A stretch of 64,000 bases of DNA. It comes from CAZHNW01 sp942491575. GTDB taxonomy: Bacteria > Spirochaetota > UBA4802 > UBA5550. A model generated the notes under the pieces. It had not been told where the DNA came from. It was given only the letters and a program-made list of their open reading frames with translations, and did not search any database. The stretch lies in the NCBI GenBank assembly GCA_942491575.1, contig CALOBT010000031.1:558001-622000 (forward strand). Direction: 5' to 3'. This document shows, piece after piece, positions 18,301 to 28,344 of the stretch (the first letter of the stretch is position 1; each line of letters begins with the position of its first letter). The position numbers were made by a program, and so were the translations under genes.

Positions 18301-20016
18301 TTAAAACTCGTACCCGAGTCCCACCGAAAAGGATACAAAGGTTCGGGAAGACATGCCGAAGAAAATTGATGGTATAAATGATAGTGAAGTTCTTGCAAAG
18401 AATTTACGGCTGAAAAAATAATTAGCCTGCATGTCAATTCCAGCGCCAATGTAACCGGCCCCCTTTGAGGCAATCTCTGAATTGTTTTCGCTTTCAACTG
18501 CATTGCGGTAAATGAATCCAATCCTGGCAACGGGGCCTGCAAAAAGACTCAGTGATTCCCAGCTATAACCGAATAGAATGGATGTATTAAAAGAAAAAAG
18601 ATTAAAAGTAGTATTGATGCTGGCCAGATCAAGATTTTCAGAGCGAGTTCCCCTGTTAAAGTCGAAACCGATTGAGGCAAGCGCAGAGAAGGGGCTGTCA
18701 ATGGAGAAAAATCTTGAACCTTCAAGGCGTACTCCCGGGAGTGTTCCCTTCAGGTCAACGGGTGAACTGTTGCCCCCAATTGTTCCTGTAAATAGAGGGG
18801 AGAGGGCCATGCTCCAGTCGTTTCGTTTGCCGGTAGCAAAAATTTTTTTTTCATCTGATGTTTCCCGGTATGCTTCGTATACATTGTCAACGTTTTGGTT
18901 TACCTTTACAAGGAGTCTGCTGTTCCTGTTATTCTCCGGTTCCGATTCAATCGATGAGAGGAGTTTTTTTCTGGCAGAGCCGAGTCTTGTCGAGTAGTGG
19001 ACCAGGTCGTTTTCTTCGATTTTGTGAAAATTAATGAGAAATGGAAGTCTTGAGAGGTGTTTCGCCTGGCTGTAGCGGAAGTCATTCAGCCCCTTTTCTA
19101 TTTCGTTGTAGAGGTTGATGAAATCCTCATCGATTTTTCCTGAACCATGAGAGCTGTAATATTGTTCAAGGGTTTGTCTCGCGGGGAGATGTTTTTCCTT
19201 GTTTAACTGTGAGCGAGCTTTTGTTAGAGTAAGTCGATACTCTTCTTCACGGTAACGGTCATAGGCTTTAAGGGTTTTTTTGTAAATGGAAATACTTTCT
19301 TTTTTTTGCGGGGCCATTACAAGAGCCCTGCGTGAATGGAAGTAGGATTTAGATGGATTCCTTTCGCTAATATATTTTTCAGCCAGCCTGATATGGTAGG
19401 TTATCAGACCTTCTTTTACAGATCCCCTGAGCCTGGTGAGTTCGGTGTCCTCTCCGAAAACACGTTCATACATAAGAAGTCTTTTTTCCGCTTCAACATA
19501 ATTTTCCTGGTGAAGCATTCGTTCGATGTTTTTTACCGTGTTTCCCATTGAAGCAGTCAGGATTGATGATGACACTCCATCGCAGATGTCAAAAACATGC
19601 CTAAAGAAAAGTTCTTCATTTGTGAAAAGATTGACCGCATGCAGGTTTTCTCCGGTTCGTGCGGAAAGTACCCTGACGGAAATGACAATTGTTTTTTTAT
19701 CTCTACTGATACTTCCTGTGAGGAGGTAATCGGCCTTCAGAAGCTTTCCCAGCTGAATAATTGCATCTGAACTGAGGCCAGTTTGCTGAAACTGGTGTTC
19801 CTTGAGCAGTCCCTTTGTCTGGCTCGATTCTATTACACGGATAAATTCAGACCTGATCAATTCTGAACGTATAATTTCACTGATCTGGTGTGATTCATTG
19901 GTGTTAACTTTTTCCAGGGGCTGCAGATCAAGAATAGCCAGTGATGAAATCGCGGCACCCCATGCCAAAGCAGGGGAGAGGGAAATCAGCAGTATTATGT
20001 TGAAAATAATTCTCAT
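18301..20016 (-). CDS. CsgG-like/TPR/barrel-like outer envelope protein, paralogue 3
   Basis: A 571-residue exported protein (signal peptide about 1-20). Residues about 24-165 look like the CsgG/FlgO-type domain: SSLAILDLQPLEKVNTNE...ISEIIRSELIRSEFIRVIESSQ...LGKLLKADYLLTGSISR. The middle (about 170-400) is helical with TPR-like features (ERMLHQENYVEAEKRLLMYE). The last 170 residues are strand-rich and end in VSFSVGLGYEF, the terminal-Phe signature of outer membrane barrels. It is the last of three paralogous genes. Its ATG overlaps the TAA of the upstream gene by one base and has no ribosome binding site, so translation is coupled. Function is unknown; see the gene set. Confidence 0.82.
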   Translation of the reverse strand: MRIIFNIILLISLSPALAWGAAISSLAILDLQPLEKVNTNESHQISEIIRSELIRSEFIRVIESSQTKGLLKEHQFQQTGLSSDAIIQLGKLLKADYLLTGSISRDKKTIVISVRVLSARTGENLHAVNLFTNEELFFRHVFDICDGVSSSILTASMGNTVKNIERMLHQENYVEAEKRLLMYERVFGEDTELTRLRGSVKEGLITYHIRLAEKYISERNPSKSYFHSRRALVMAPQKKESISIYKKTLKAYDRYREEEYRLTLTKARSQLNKEKHLPARQTLEQYYSSHGSGKIDEDFINLYNEIEKGLNDFRYSQAKHLSRLPFLINFHKIEENDLVHYSTRLGSARKKLLSSIESEPENNRNSRLLVKVNQNVDNVYEAYRETSDEKKIFATGKRNDWSMALSPLFTGTIGGNSSPVDLKGTLPGVRLEGSRFFSIDSPFSALASIGFDFNRGTRSENLDLASINTTFNLFSFNTSILFGYSWESLSLFAGPVARIGFIYRNAVESENNSEIASKGAGYIGAGIDMQANYFFSRKFFARTSLSFIPSIFFGMSSRTFVSFSVGLGYEF

Positions 20017-21755
20017 TAAAAAACCCTGTATCCAGCGCCTACTGAGAGACTGCTGAATTTATATTGTGTACGGTCATCTGAACTGCCCCAGATGCCCATT
20101 TTAATCGTTCGCCATCTTAGAAAAATATGAAGGTCCTCGAAGGGCATCCAGGCAAGCCAGAGTTCGAAACCTATACCGAGCCTGAAATAGCTGTCCGTGT
20201 CGCTGTCTGCGTCGGCGGTCGTAAAAAGAGGGTCCTGTTTTTCAGAAAAAAGAAGGTATCCTGTTTCAATGCCGACACCGATACCGAAATAGTATGAAAG
20301 GTACCTTATTGTTGGTCCCCCGGCTACAGAAAAGCCAAGATTGTATAATAATGCGGTATCAAGAGATCTGTCAGCACCGAGCATTCCTGTTTTTTCGCTA
20401 TTTGTTCCCGACATGAAAACCGATCCGATTGTAGTCAGTTGGAGAGATGCATTTTCTGAAAATGCCGGGAGATAGGGCATGGGGAAGTGCCAGAAGACGG
20501 ATGCTTCTGCCCCGTGCATACTGTATTTTTTCCTGTGGGGATCCGCAGAAAATGAAGCCGGGTCAATGAAGGAAAAATTGTTTTTGACGTAGCTGATGTT
20601 TTCAAAATGCTTCATTCTTTTATTTTCAAGAAAAAGATTGAAGAGGTTAATGCGGTCAATGAATGAAAAATATTTATTTATGGCTGCCTGGTTTTTTTTA
20701 TATTGTTCTGATCTTCGAATTATTCGCAGCTTTAGTTCGTTATATCTCTGGCGGTTACTGTTTATGCTTATAGAACGATTAATCGCAATGAGGGCCTGGG
20801 GATATTTTTTTTTCTTGTAAAGCCTTCTGGCATTTCGGTACTCCTCTTCTGCTTCCATTTCCCGGTTGACCTTCCGTCGGAGAAGGAGGATTTCATTTCG
20901 TTTTGAACCGCGTTTTTCCATACGCTGAAGGATATCACTGGCAGTTTTAAATTCTTCCTCAGCGATAAGTTGTTTTATTGTCTTCAACATCACTGTTTCT
21001 GCTGCGGCGATATATTCTTTTTCTTTTCTGTTGATAATCTTTCGGAAGAGTTTATACTGCTGGTTTGTCGGCTGCAGTTTAATGGCTGTATTCAGTGATT
21101 TTCGGGCTTTATCAAAGAAGTAATTTTCCAGATATCTTTCTGATTCCCTGAAACGAAGGACTGCGAGTCGGGCTCCCGCAAGTTTTTCCATTCTGTTAAG
21201 ACGGAGTTTGGCCGTTTCCGGGTTTCTGCGTCTGAAAATGGCAATTTGTTCAAGGGCGCGTTCCCATTCTTCTCCGTCAATCAGTGTCTGTATATCGGTT
21301 ATGGTAATATCAGTATAGGCCTTCAGGGCATTGATTATTGATTGTCCGATTTCTTTTGTGTCCTGCTTCAGGTCATCGATTATGAAATTCTGTCCAAGGA
21401 CCTCCTGCTCGCTGTAGGTGTTGACAACCCGGATAGCCACCAGGCGATTTTTATCAATGATGCCGATTTTTCCCGTAAGGATGAAGTCGGCTTTTAATTT
21501 TTGCCCGAGTGCAGAGGCCTCTTCCACCGATAGAAAGCGTGAACTTCCCCCCCCATTTGTATCTTCGACAACTTTAATTTTCTGAGAATTAATAATGTGG
21601 GTTCTAATCAACTCCATGGTCATGGTGCCGGTTTCCGCAGTTACGGGCTGTGTGTTAAGCAGGGGAACCGAAACAACTGTTATTCTTTTGTCAGCCAATG
21701 CCGAAAGTGGAATCAGCATAAGTGATAGCAGTATGGCGATTGAATACTTTTTCAT
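20016..21755 (-). CDS. CsgG-like/TPR/barrel-like outer envelope protein, paralogue 2
   Basis: A 579-residue paralogue of its neighbours. The signal peptide covers about 1-21. The CsgG-like domain has ITVVSVPLLNTQPVT, IRTHIINSQKIKVVED and LGQKLKADFILTGKIGI. Repeated helical pairs follow (AVLRFRESERYLENYFFDKARKSLNTAIKLQP; ARRLYKKKKYPQALIAINRSI). The strand-rich C-terminus ends with SSLSVGAGYRVF. The start is placed at 21755 rather than 21764 because AGGAG sits directly against the upstream ATG but nine bases before this one. That AGGAG overlaps the stop of paralogue 1. Location in the outer membrane is inferred from the C-terminal signature. Confidence 0.82.
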   Translation of the reverse strand: MKKYSIAILLSLMLIPLSALADKRITVVSVPLLNTQPVTAETGTMTMELIRTHIINSQKIKVVEDTNGGGSSRFLSVEEASALGQKLKADFILTGKIGIIDKNRLVAIRVVNTYSEQEVLGQNFIIDDLKQDTKEIGQSIINALKAYTDITITDIQTLIDGEEWERALEQIAIFRRRNPETAKLRLNRMEKLAGARLAVLRFRESERYLENYFFDKARKSLNTAIKLQPTNQQYKLFRKIINRKEKEYIAAAETVMLKTIKQLIAEEEFKTASDILQRMEKRGSKRNEILLLRRKVNREMEAEEEYRNARRLYKKKKYPQALIAINRSISINSNRQRYNELKLRIIRRSEQYKKNQAAINKYFSFIDRINLFNLFLENKRMKHFENISYVKNNFSFIDPASFSADPHRKKYSMHGAEASVFWHFPMPYLPAFSENASLQLTTIGSVFMSGTNSEKTGMLGADRSLDTALLYNLGFSVAGGPTIRYLSYYFGIGVGIETGYLLFSEKQDPLFTTADADSDTDSYFRLGIGFELWLAWMPFEDLHIFLRWRTIKMGIWGSSDDRTQYKFSSLSVGAGYRVF

Positions 21756-21767
21756 CGGCCGCATCTC

Positions 21768-23150
21768 CTAGAATACAAGTCCGGCCATCAGGCGTGATTT
21801 AAAAAAGGAGTACTGGTGGTCTGAGGGATAATATTCATAATCAAATTTTGCACCGACGAAGATGCCCATTCGCTGAAGATATTTGAACTGTGTGATAATT
21901 GTGGCGCCACCGGACATGCCTAATACGTTGCTGTTGTTGTAAATGTCTCCGACCCTTATGAGCATCCCCGCATCAAATCCAACCGTGAGAAAAATGTGGG
22001 ACAGTTTGATGGTCAGGCTACTGAAGGGAGCCCCATAGAGTTGAAAGACAAATTCATTACTCCCGGTTCCCGTGTCGATATACCTGAAGTTCAGACCTGC
22101 GTAGGCTGTCCAGTGATTGCTGAGTATTTGTCTTCGTTTGCGTCCGTAGGTTGTCATGCCAAGAATATCGCAGCCCCACCATGACCACAGGCTGTCAAAT
22201 TTATACCGGTCGTTAATTTCTATGCCTGAGGAGGCCGCCAGAAAAAGACCGGAATAGGTAAGGTTGTTGTAATATTTTTTCATCTTTTGGGAAAAGGTTT
22301 CGTAATTTGCGCCGTATACTCTCAGCTGCTGCTGGCGTCTCATCTTTGCCATGGCGATCCCCTGGTAGTATTCAGCTTCGTCTTCCTTTATCTCGTCTCT
22401 GAAGCGGATGTATTTTTCGCGGTTCTCAATGGCAATTGCATAGTTGATCTTGTTTTTGGCATCCCTGAAGTGGTCATTACCCAGTGCCTTTTTGGCTTCC
22501 CTGTAGTACTGATACGAAAGCTCAGCGGTAATGGTTTTTTTCAGTTTTACCAGTTCATCAGTCGTGGCATGTGTTTCCCTGTAACGGTTCATTTGAAACC
22601 AGGCCTTCTTGTAATTATCATCATCTATCGATTCTTTAATATCTTTAATGTCGACCCCCCTGCTGAAAATCATTGCATTGTCGCCAATATCCGAGACTAT
22701 ATTTTTAATGTCATCGAAGACTGATTCTTTTGTGGAGTAGAGGGTGCTTGCAAAAATATTTTTACCCGTTTCTGCGTTTACCAGTCTCAGGGTAATGATA
22801 ACCTTTCCATAGAGTTTACCCACAGTTCCGATTATCAGCTGTTTGACGGAGACCATACGGCCTATCTGGATGAGACTGTTGCTGTCCGTTATGCCGGTCA
22901 TCTGAAGTGAAGCTTCGCCGAGCATCCGATTTACCTGGCTTCTCTCGACAACATCAAAATACAGTGAGCCTACTATCTCGTTTCTGATAATTTCACTGAT
23001 TTGCCTGGCCTCACTCTCTTTTATCTGTCCCTTGGGGGTGAAGTCCATGACGGCAATGCGTATTTTTTTTGAGTTGGCGGCAGATAGATTTGCAGGGAAA
23101 ATCGTTATAAGAAATGCCAGGGAAATTAAAAATGATGCTGTTTTTTTCAT
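21768..23150 (-). CDS. CsgG-like/TPR/barrel-like outer envelope protein, paralogue 1
   Basis: The first gene of the three; 460 residues. After a signal peptide (about 1-25) comes the clearest CsgG-like domain: KKIRIAVMDFTPKG...ISEIIRNEIVGSLYFDVVERSQVNRMLGE...IGRMVSVKQLIIGTVGK. It lacks the CsgG Cys lipobox. A helical middle part with YREAKKALGNDHFRDAKNKINYAIAIE follows, then strands and the ending SRLMAGLVF. The frame extends to 23273, but the ATG at 23150 is followed by the signal peptide and preceded by AGGAAG, so it is chosen. Such proteins may transport or tether envelope components; substrate unknown. Confidence 0.83.
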   Translation of the reverse strand: MKKTASFLISLAFLITIFPANLSAANSKKIRIAVMDFTPKGQIKESEARQISEIIRNEIVGSLYFDVVERSQVNRMLGEASLQMTGITDSNSLIQIGRMVSVKQLIIGTVGKLYGKVIITLRLVNAETGKNIFASTLYSTKESVFDDIKNIVSDIGDNAMIFSRGVDIKDIKESIDDDNYKKAWFQMNRYRETHATTDELVKLKKTITAELSYQYYREAKKALGNDHFRDAKNKINYAIAIENREKYIRFRDEIKEDEAEYYQGIAMAKMRRQQQLRVYGANYETFSQKMKKYYNNLTYSGLFLAASSGIEINDRYKFDSLWSWWGCDILGMTTYGRKRRQILSNHWTAYAGLNFRYIDTGTGSNEFVFQLYGAPFSSLTIKLSHIFLTVGFDAGMLIRVGDIYNNSNVLGMSGGATIITQFKYLQRMGIFVGAKFDYEYYPSDHQYSFFKSRLMAGLVF

Positions 23151-23322
23151 CAGAAATACTTCCTTTTGCTCATGGTTCTTAAATGGAATAAATATCTTGA
23201 TTGACCGAACGAAATAATGAATTACAAATTCTATTTTGAGACTTTTTTTATCAAAGGAAAAATGATTTGTCAAATATCTTTGAAAAAATTTTAGTTTTAT
23301 GGTATACGGTCTGATGTGCCCG

Positions 23323-24882
23323 TTAAAAAGATGAAACCTTATTTTTTAGTTTGTCTGCCATTTGTCTGACATTGCTTACCTGTTCTGTCAGGTTATCAGT
23401 CTGCATCGAGTTTGACTGGGTGATTTCATTGACTGAAGAAATAGATTTAACCACCTCTGATACGGCAATTTTCTGCTCTTCCGATGCGGATTTTATTTCA
23501 TCAGACCGCCTTCGTATAATCTCCGCCTTGCTGGTTGCTTCGCTGTTTATTTTTGACTGATGATTCATGAAACCGTTGATTTCTTCCATCATTCTGTTGA
23601 CCGAGGCAACTCCTGTGATGATATCGCTGAGAACAGTCACGGTACTGCTCATGGTGAGGGAACCCTGTTCTATCTCATCAACATTGGCCTTAATTAGATT
23701 ATCGACTTCCTTCAGGCTACTGGCTGTCTGTTCCGCCAGTTTTGAGATTTCATCCGCCACAACGGCAAATCCGCGTCCCGCCTCGCCGGCCCTTGCAGCC
23801 TCAATGGCGGCATTGAGAGAAAGGAGATTCGTCTGGTCAGATATACCGTGTATCAGCTCCATGATTCCCGTCATTTTTGCTGATCCTTCCTTTATTCGCT
23901 CCATTATCTGATCCATGGAGGCGAGGGAGTTTTCGCCGGAACGGGCCTGTCCTGTAATTTCTTCAACAGAAGTAAGGGCGCCGGAAATTTTCTGTCCCAT
24001 CTCAAGTGATGCCCCTGAAAGCCTATTCAATATGTCAGAGAGACCCTGGATATTTTCAAACTGCTCTGAGGCGTTGGATGCGTTGTTGTCGATGCCGGCG
24101 GAAATTTCCTCTATGGAGGCTGTAATCTGTTCGTTTGAGGCGGCCTGGCTTCTAAAGTTGTCTGAGAAGGTGATGGATGTTTGCGAAAGTATTTCTGCCG
24201 AGGCGGCAAGGTGATGAGAGGATTCACTTACCTCCTGGAGAAGTTCCTGGACTTTCTCGAGATTCTTTCTGTTGTCATCCGCCTCTCTGAAGGATTTTTT
24301 CATTGCCCCCTGGGTGATGCGCATTATCAGCAGAGAGAGAAGATATACGAGTATTATTGTAAAGGAACTGTCAAGGACACCCACCTTTGCCGCCTTGAAG
24401 CTGATGGGATCGAGGCGGTCCCGGACAAGAATAAAAAAGGCAATGTCACATACCAGAAAAAATAGAGAAATTCCCGTAAGCATGGCGCGGGAACAAAAAA
24501 GAGACGTCTGCACCATTATGCCCAGCATAAAGTAGATAAAGGTTGTATAACCCGCATAGGCATCACGATTTATTTTTGCCATAAGGCCCGCCGCCATTGT
24601 CAAAGCGGCAGCAATTGCCAGGATATTAGCAGAGGCGTAGTAATGGCCATTTTTCAGTGTGATAAGAGTTGCAATTATGGCAAGCATTACCAGGACAATG
24701 GCAGATCCAGCCTGAAGAAATATTGAGCTCAATATAATAGCAAAAACTGACAGGAGAAAAAAGAGAAGAATGAGCATTATCAGGGCATAATACATCAGAG
24801 TCTGTGATTTTTTCTGGATAAGAAATGTTTCATCCCGATATGATGAAAGGAAGAATGATTCAATTTTTCCGAAGAATTTCAT
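23323..24882 (-). CDS. Methyl-accepting chemotaxis protein, membrane-embedded sensor type
   Basis: A 519-residue chemoreceptor. The first 205 residues hold about six membrane helices with no sizeable periplasmic domain, so sensing is likely within the membrane. There is no obvious HAMP domain. A coiled coil follows, and the signalling hairpin tip is clear as DQTNLLSLNAAIEAARAGEAGRGFAVVADEISKLAEQTASSL. It would signal to CheA/CheW encoded elsewhere. No che gene is adjacent. A strong terminator separates it from the valS end. Identification is firm; the stimulus is unknown. Confidence 0.92.
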   Translation of the reverse strand: MKFFGKIESFFLSSYRDETFLIQKKSQTLMYYALIMLILLFFLLSVFAIILSSIFLQAGSAIVLVMLAIIATLITLKNGHYYASANILAIAAALTMAAGLMAKINRDAYAGYTTFIYFMLGIMVQTSLFCSRAMLTGISLFFLVCDIAFFILVRDRLDPISFKAAKVGVLDSSFTIILVYLLSLLIMRITQGAMKKSFREADDNRKNLEKVQELLQEVSESSHHLAASAEILSQTSITFSDNFRSQAASNEQITASIEEISAGIDNNASNASEQFENIQGLSDILNRLSGASLEMGQKISGALTSVEEITGQARSGENSLASMDQIMERIKEGSAKMTGIMELIHGISDQTNLLSLNAAIEAARAGEAGRGFAVVADEISKLAEQTASSLKEVDNLIKANVDEIEQGSLTMSSTVTVLSDIITGVASVNRMMEEINGFMNHQSKINSEATSKAEIIRRRSDEIKSASEEQKIAVSEVVKSISSVNEITQSNSMQTDNLTEQVSNVRQMADKLKNKVSSF

Positions 24883-25012
24883 GATTGCACCCTTTTATTT
24901 CATGCGAACAATGTGTGATAATGTCGTACAAGCTATCTGTTTATAATACATCAGTTTAATTTGTCTATTAATTTTTACTAGCAACTGCTTTCTGTGGGAG
25001 GAGAGTGGAAAC

Positions 25013-25050
25013 AAAAAAGGGGGCACCCTTTTGGGACGCCCCCTTTTTTG
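25013..25050. terminator. Strong bidirectional terminator
   Basis: AAAAAAGGGGGC-a-CCC pairs with GGG-ac-GCCCCCTTTTTT around TTTT. It lies just past the valS stop (25070), so it acts on valS transcripts. Confidence 0.92.
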
Positions 25051-25069
25051 TTCAGGAAAGGAAGTATGT

Positions 25070-27715
25070 TTAAATCAGCTTGTCCAGACTCTCTTTCAGT
25101 TTTGAGAGAATCTCGCTGTATTCATCCTTTTTCTGCTTTTCTTTATCAATGACCGCCTGGGGTGCCTTGCCGATAAAACTTTCGTTGGAAAGTTTCTTTT
25201 CAACGCGGTTAAGTTCAATCTCGACTTTCCCGATTTCTTTTTCAAGACGTGCTTTTTCCTTGTCAATGTCAATGAGCCCCTTCAGCGGAAGATATATTTC
25301 CACGTCACGCAGTACAGCCGATGCGTCGGTATTGTCGGGAGTATAGGCCGCGTCAACGGTAACTTCCTCTACACGGGCAAGTGCCTGGATGTGAACCGCC
25401 TCACGATTGATGATTGAACTGATTTGTGAATCGGATGTTTTGAAGATAACATTTGCCTTTTTGTCCGGCGGGATATTCATTTCACCGCGGACATTTCGGA
25501 TTTTGTACACCAGTTCCTTGAAAATTTCAGTTTCTTCAGCTTCGTCAGCAAAATCGAATTCCGCTGGCGGTTTCGGCCATTCAGAGATGATTATATGTCC
25601 TTCCTTTCCCCCGGTAATCTTTTCCCATATCTCTTCGGTGATGAAGGGCATAAAGGGGTGCATCAGCTGGAGGCTTTTTTTCAGGACATGGTAGAGCACC
25701 TGTTTTGCCGTATCAGAAGATTCAGCAGAGCCGCCATCCTTGGCGTATACCCGCTGCTTGGTAAGTTCAATGTACCAGTCACAGAATTCATGCCACCAGA
25801 AATCATAAATTTCCTGGCCGGCTTCGTTGAATTTATAAACATTGAGTGACTGCGTTGTGTTTTCAATGGCGCGGTTGAGTCGGTGCAGTATCCATCGATC
25901 AAAGTTTTCCAGTTCATCCACGGAGATGTCACGGGGAGTGAAGTCATCCCCCAGGTTCATCAGAATGAATTTTGTGGCGTTCCAGATTTTGTTGATGAAT
26001 GAGCGGTAGCCCTCTACACGTTTTTCCGAAAAGACAACATCCCGTCCCTGTGCTGCAAAAATTGCCAGGGTGAACCTGAAGGCATCGGTGCCGTACTGGT
26101 CCATCATGATCAGGGGATCTACAACGTTTCCCCGGCTCTTGCTCATTTTGTGACCCTGTTCGTCCCGTACCAGTGCGTGGATGTAAATATCCTTGAAGGG
26201 GATTTCATCCATAAATTTCAGGCCCATCATGATCATCCTGGCAACCCAGAAGAAGATAATGTCAAAACCGGTAACCAGTACATCCGTGGGATAGTACTTG
26301 TTCAGGGTCTCGGTACTGTCAGGCCACCCCATTGTGCTGAAGGGCCAGAGGCCTGAAGAGAACCATGTGTCGAGAACGTCCTCATCCTGTTTCAGGTTGC
26401 CTGATCCGCAGTTGGAACATTTTTCCGGTATTTCCAGTTCAACGTTTATATGATCGCAGTCCTGGCAGTAAAATGCCGGAACCCGGTGTCCCCACCAGAG
26501 CTGCCGTGAAATACACCAGTCACGTATATTGTACATCCATTCGAAGTAGGTTTTTTCCCAGTTTTTAGGTACAAAACGGATGCGGCCGTCTTCAACTGCC
26601 CTGATCGCCTCGTCAGCGAGGGGCTTGATTTTTACAAACCACTGCTTTGAAAGATAGGGTTCAATAATTGTCTGACAGCGGTAGCAGTGCCCCACACTAT
26701 GGTCATGCTTCTCTGTTTTTACGAGGAGGCCCTCTTTTTCAAGGTCAGCAATTATTTTTTTTCGTGCCTCGAAGCGGTCGAGTCCCTGGTAGGGGCCCCC
26801 GTTTTCATTGATGAAACCCTTTTCATCCATGATGTTGATTTCTTCAAGGCCGTTACGTTTCCCCATGTCGAAGTCATTGGGGTCGTGCGCCGGGGTGACC
26901 TTCACCAGGCCGGTACCGAATTCCTTGTCGACATACTCATCGGCAAAGACGGGTATCTCACGGTTCATGAGGGGAAGTATTACTTTTTTGCCCACCAGGT
27001 CTGTATAGCGTTTATCATCGGGATTAACGGCGATACCGGTATCTCCCAGCATCGTTTCCGGCCGGGTAGTGGCAACGGTAATGAAGTCATCGCTTCCCGC
27101 GATGGGATAATTTATATGCCAGAAGTTGCCTTCAAGGTCTTTATATTCGGTTTCAATGTCGGAGAGTGCCGTGGAACAGCGGGGGCACCAGTTAATGATG
27201 CGGTAACCCTGGTATATAAGTTTTTCATCGTAGAGTGTTTTAAATACCCTGTTTACCGCCTTGGACAGGCCTTCATCCAGGGTGAATCGTTCCCGCTCCC
27301 AGTCGAGGCTGCAGCCTAGACGTTTCAGTTGCCCCTTAATGGTTCCCCCGGATTTTTCCTTCCATTCCCATACTCGTTCCTGAAATTTTTCCCGTCCAAG
27401 GTCATCCTTGGTTTTTCCTTCCTCTTTCAAAAGGCGTTCAACAACATTCTGAGTAGCAATGCCCGCATGGTCCATTCCGGGCATCCAGAGTGTAGACTTC
27501 CCCTCCATACGCTTCCACCTGGCAAGAATATCCTGAAGGGTATTGTTGAGGGCATGCCCCATATGCAGGTTCCCCGTAACATTGGGTGGGGGAATTACGA
27601 TGGAGTAGGGCTCTTTCCCGTCATTCACGTCAGCGTGGAAGTAGCCTTCCTTTTCCCAAATTTCGTACCATCTTTTTTCAGCTTCTTTCGGTTCAAACGA
27701 AGAAGGAAGTTCCAT
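25070..27715 (-). CDS. valS: Valine--tRNA ligase
   Basis: The 881-residue class I aminoacyl-tRNA synthetase that charges tRNA-Val. The HIGH-type signature PPPNVTGNLHMGHAL is near residues 40-54 and the KMSKS loop HKMSKSRGNVVDP near 520-535. A zinc-type CysX2Cys pair (NWCPRCSTAL) lies in the editing region. The anticodon-binding part and the C-terminal coiled-coil arm (about 810-880) are present. Length is normal. It is an isolated minus-strand gene with terminators on both sides, so it has its own promoter in 27716-27910. No T-box leader was recognised. Confidence 0.97.
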   Translation of the reverse strand: MELPSSFEPKEAEKRWYEIWEKEGYFHADVNDGKEPYSIVIPPPNVTGNLHMGHALNNTLQDILARWKRMEGKSTLWMPGMDHAGIATQNVVERLLKEEGKTKDDLGREKFQERVWEWKEKSGGTIKGQLKRLGCSLDWERERFTLDEGLSKAVNRVFKTLYDEKLIYQGYRIINWCPRCSTALSDIETEYKDLEGNFWHINYPIAGSDDFITVATTRPETMLGDTGIAVNPDDKRYTDLVGKKVILPLMNREIPVFADEYVDKEFGTGLVKVTPAHDPNDFDMGKRNGLEEINIMDEKGFINENGGPYQGLDRFEARKKIIADLEKEGLLVKTEKHDHSVGHCYRCQTIIEPYLSKQWFVKIKPLADEAIRAVEDGRIRFVPKNWEKTYFEWMYNIRDWCISRQLWWGHRVPAFYCQDCDHINVELEIPEKCSNCGSGNLKQDEDVLDTWFSSGLWPFSTMGWPDSTETLNKYYPTDVLVTGFDIIFFWVARMIMMGLKFMDEIPFKDIYIHALVRDEQGHKMSKSRGNVVDPLIMMDQYGTDAFRFTLAIFAAQGRDVVFSEKRVEGYRSFINKIWNATKFILMNLGDDFTPRDISVDELENFDRWILHRLNRAIENTTQSLNVYKFNEAGQEIYDFWWHEFCDWYIELTKQRVYAKDGGSAESSDTAKQVLYHVLKKSLQLMHPFMPFITEEIWEKITGGKEGHIIISEWPKPPAEFDFADEAEETEIFKELVYKIRNVRGEMNIPPDKKANVIFKTSDSQISSIINREAVHIQALARVEEVTVDAAYTPDNTDASAVLRDVEIYLPLKGLIDIDKEKARLEKEIGKVEIELNRVEKKLSNESFIGKAPQAVIDKEKQKKDEYSEILSKLKESLDKLI

Positions 27716-27910
27716 AAATATATCCCTGTATAAGTAATTTTTCTTAATAAGACGTATAAACTGCCCGGCTGCTACCGGCTCTTGTGAAGTTTCTACGGGG
27801 AGTGCAGCTGTCCGTCATGCCGGATCGCCGGGGGTTTTCTCAGTCATTAACGGACAGTTTGCGGAGGTGTCAATCTATTTTCGGGGTCAGAGCATCACCT
27901 GTGAGTGCTT

Positions 27911-27940
27911 AAAAAAGCCGCGCTTTTGCACGGCTTTTTT
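27911..27940. terminator. Terminator between cytochrome gene and valS
   Basis: AAAAAAGCCG-c-GC pairs with GC-a-CGGCTTTTTT around TTTT, 16 bases past the cytochrome stop on the minus strand. It isolates valS from the redox genes upstream. Confidence 0.9.
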
Positions 27941-27956
27941 ATAATCAATGTTGATT

Positions 27957-28262
27957 CTATTTATGACACTGCTTACATGCTCTGGGGCCCTTCTTTTGAG
28001 GTCTGTGACACTCGGAGATACATGTCTTGTGAACAGCCCTCATGCCTTTAGAGCCCTTATGACAATTACTTTTACCACAGCCATCCCGTACAGTGCCTTT
28101 ATGGTGGCATTTTTTACAGGTGGTTCTTTTCTTGTGTTGTGTGTGGTTGAATGTGACGGCAGATTTTTTGGCGCCAATTTTTTTGATTTTAATGTTTTTG
28201 GCGAACAGGGCCATCTGGAATGCCAGTAAGATGGAAATGAAGATTATCATCTTTTTTTTCAT
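27957..28262 (-). CDS. Small multihaem c-type cytochrome (class III / c7-like)
   Basis: A 101-residue periplasmic protein with a signal peptide (about 1-21). Haem attachment sites in order are CKKCH, CGKSNCH (four residues between the cysteines), CISECH (three between) and CKQCH. Isolated His residues (FNHTQH and others) can be axial ligands. Lys-rich content and size fit c3/c7 cytochromes that carry low-potential electrons. Two of the four sites have unusual spacing, so the number of haems is uncertain (two to four). AGGAG precedes the ATG. The TlpA-like gene lies 82 bases upstream on the same strand. Confidence 0.87.
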   Translation of the reverse strand: MKKKMIIFISILLAFQMALFAKNIKIKKIGAKKSAVTFNHTQHKKRTTCKKCHHKGTVRDGCGKSNCHKGSKGMRAVHKTCISECHRPQKKGPRACKQCHK

Positions 28263-28344
28263 AAAACGCTCCTGACTTCTAAAAAAATAGATTTGGTAAA
28301 ATTTATAATAAATCCGGTATGCTCAATGCTGATATCTATCAGAT

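Noticed and set aside
23323..24214. Several plus-strand frames over the chemoreceptor
   Set aside because: Shadow frames of the strongly biased coding sequence on the other strand.
27716..27910. Possible T-box leader before valS
   Set aside because: No T-box sequence or specifier-loop arrangement recognised; gap is short and the phylum lead does not favour T-boxes.
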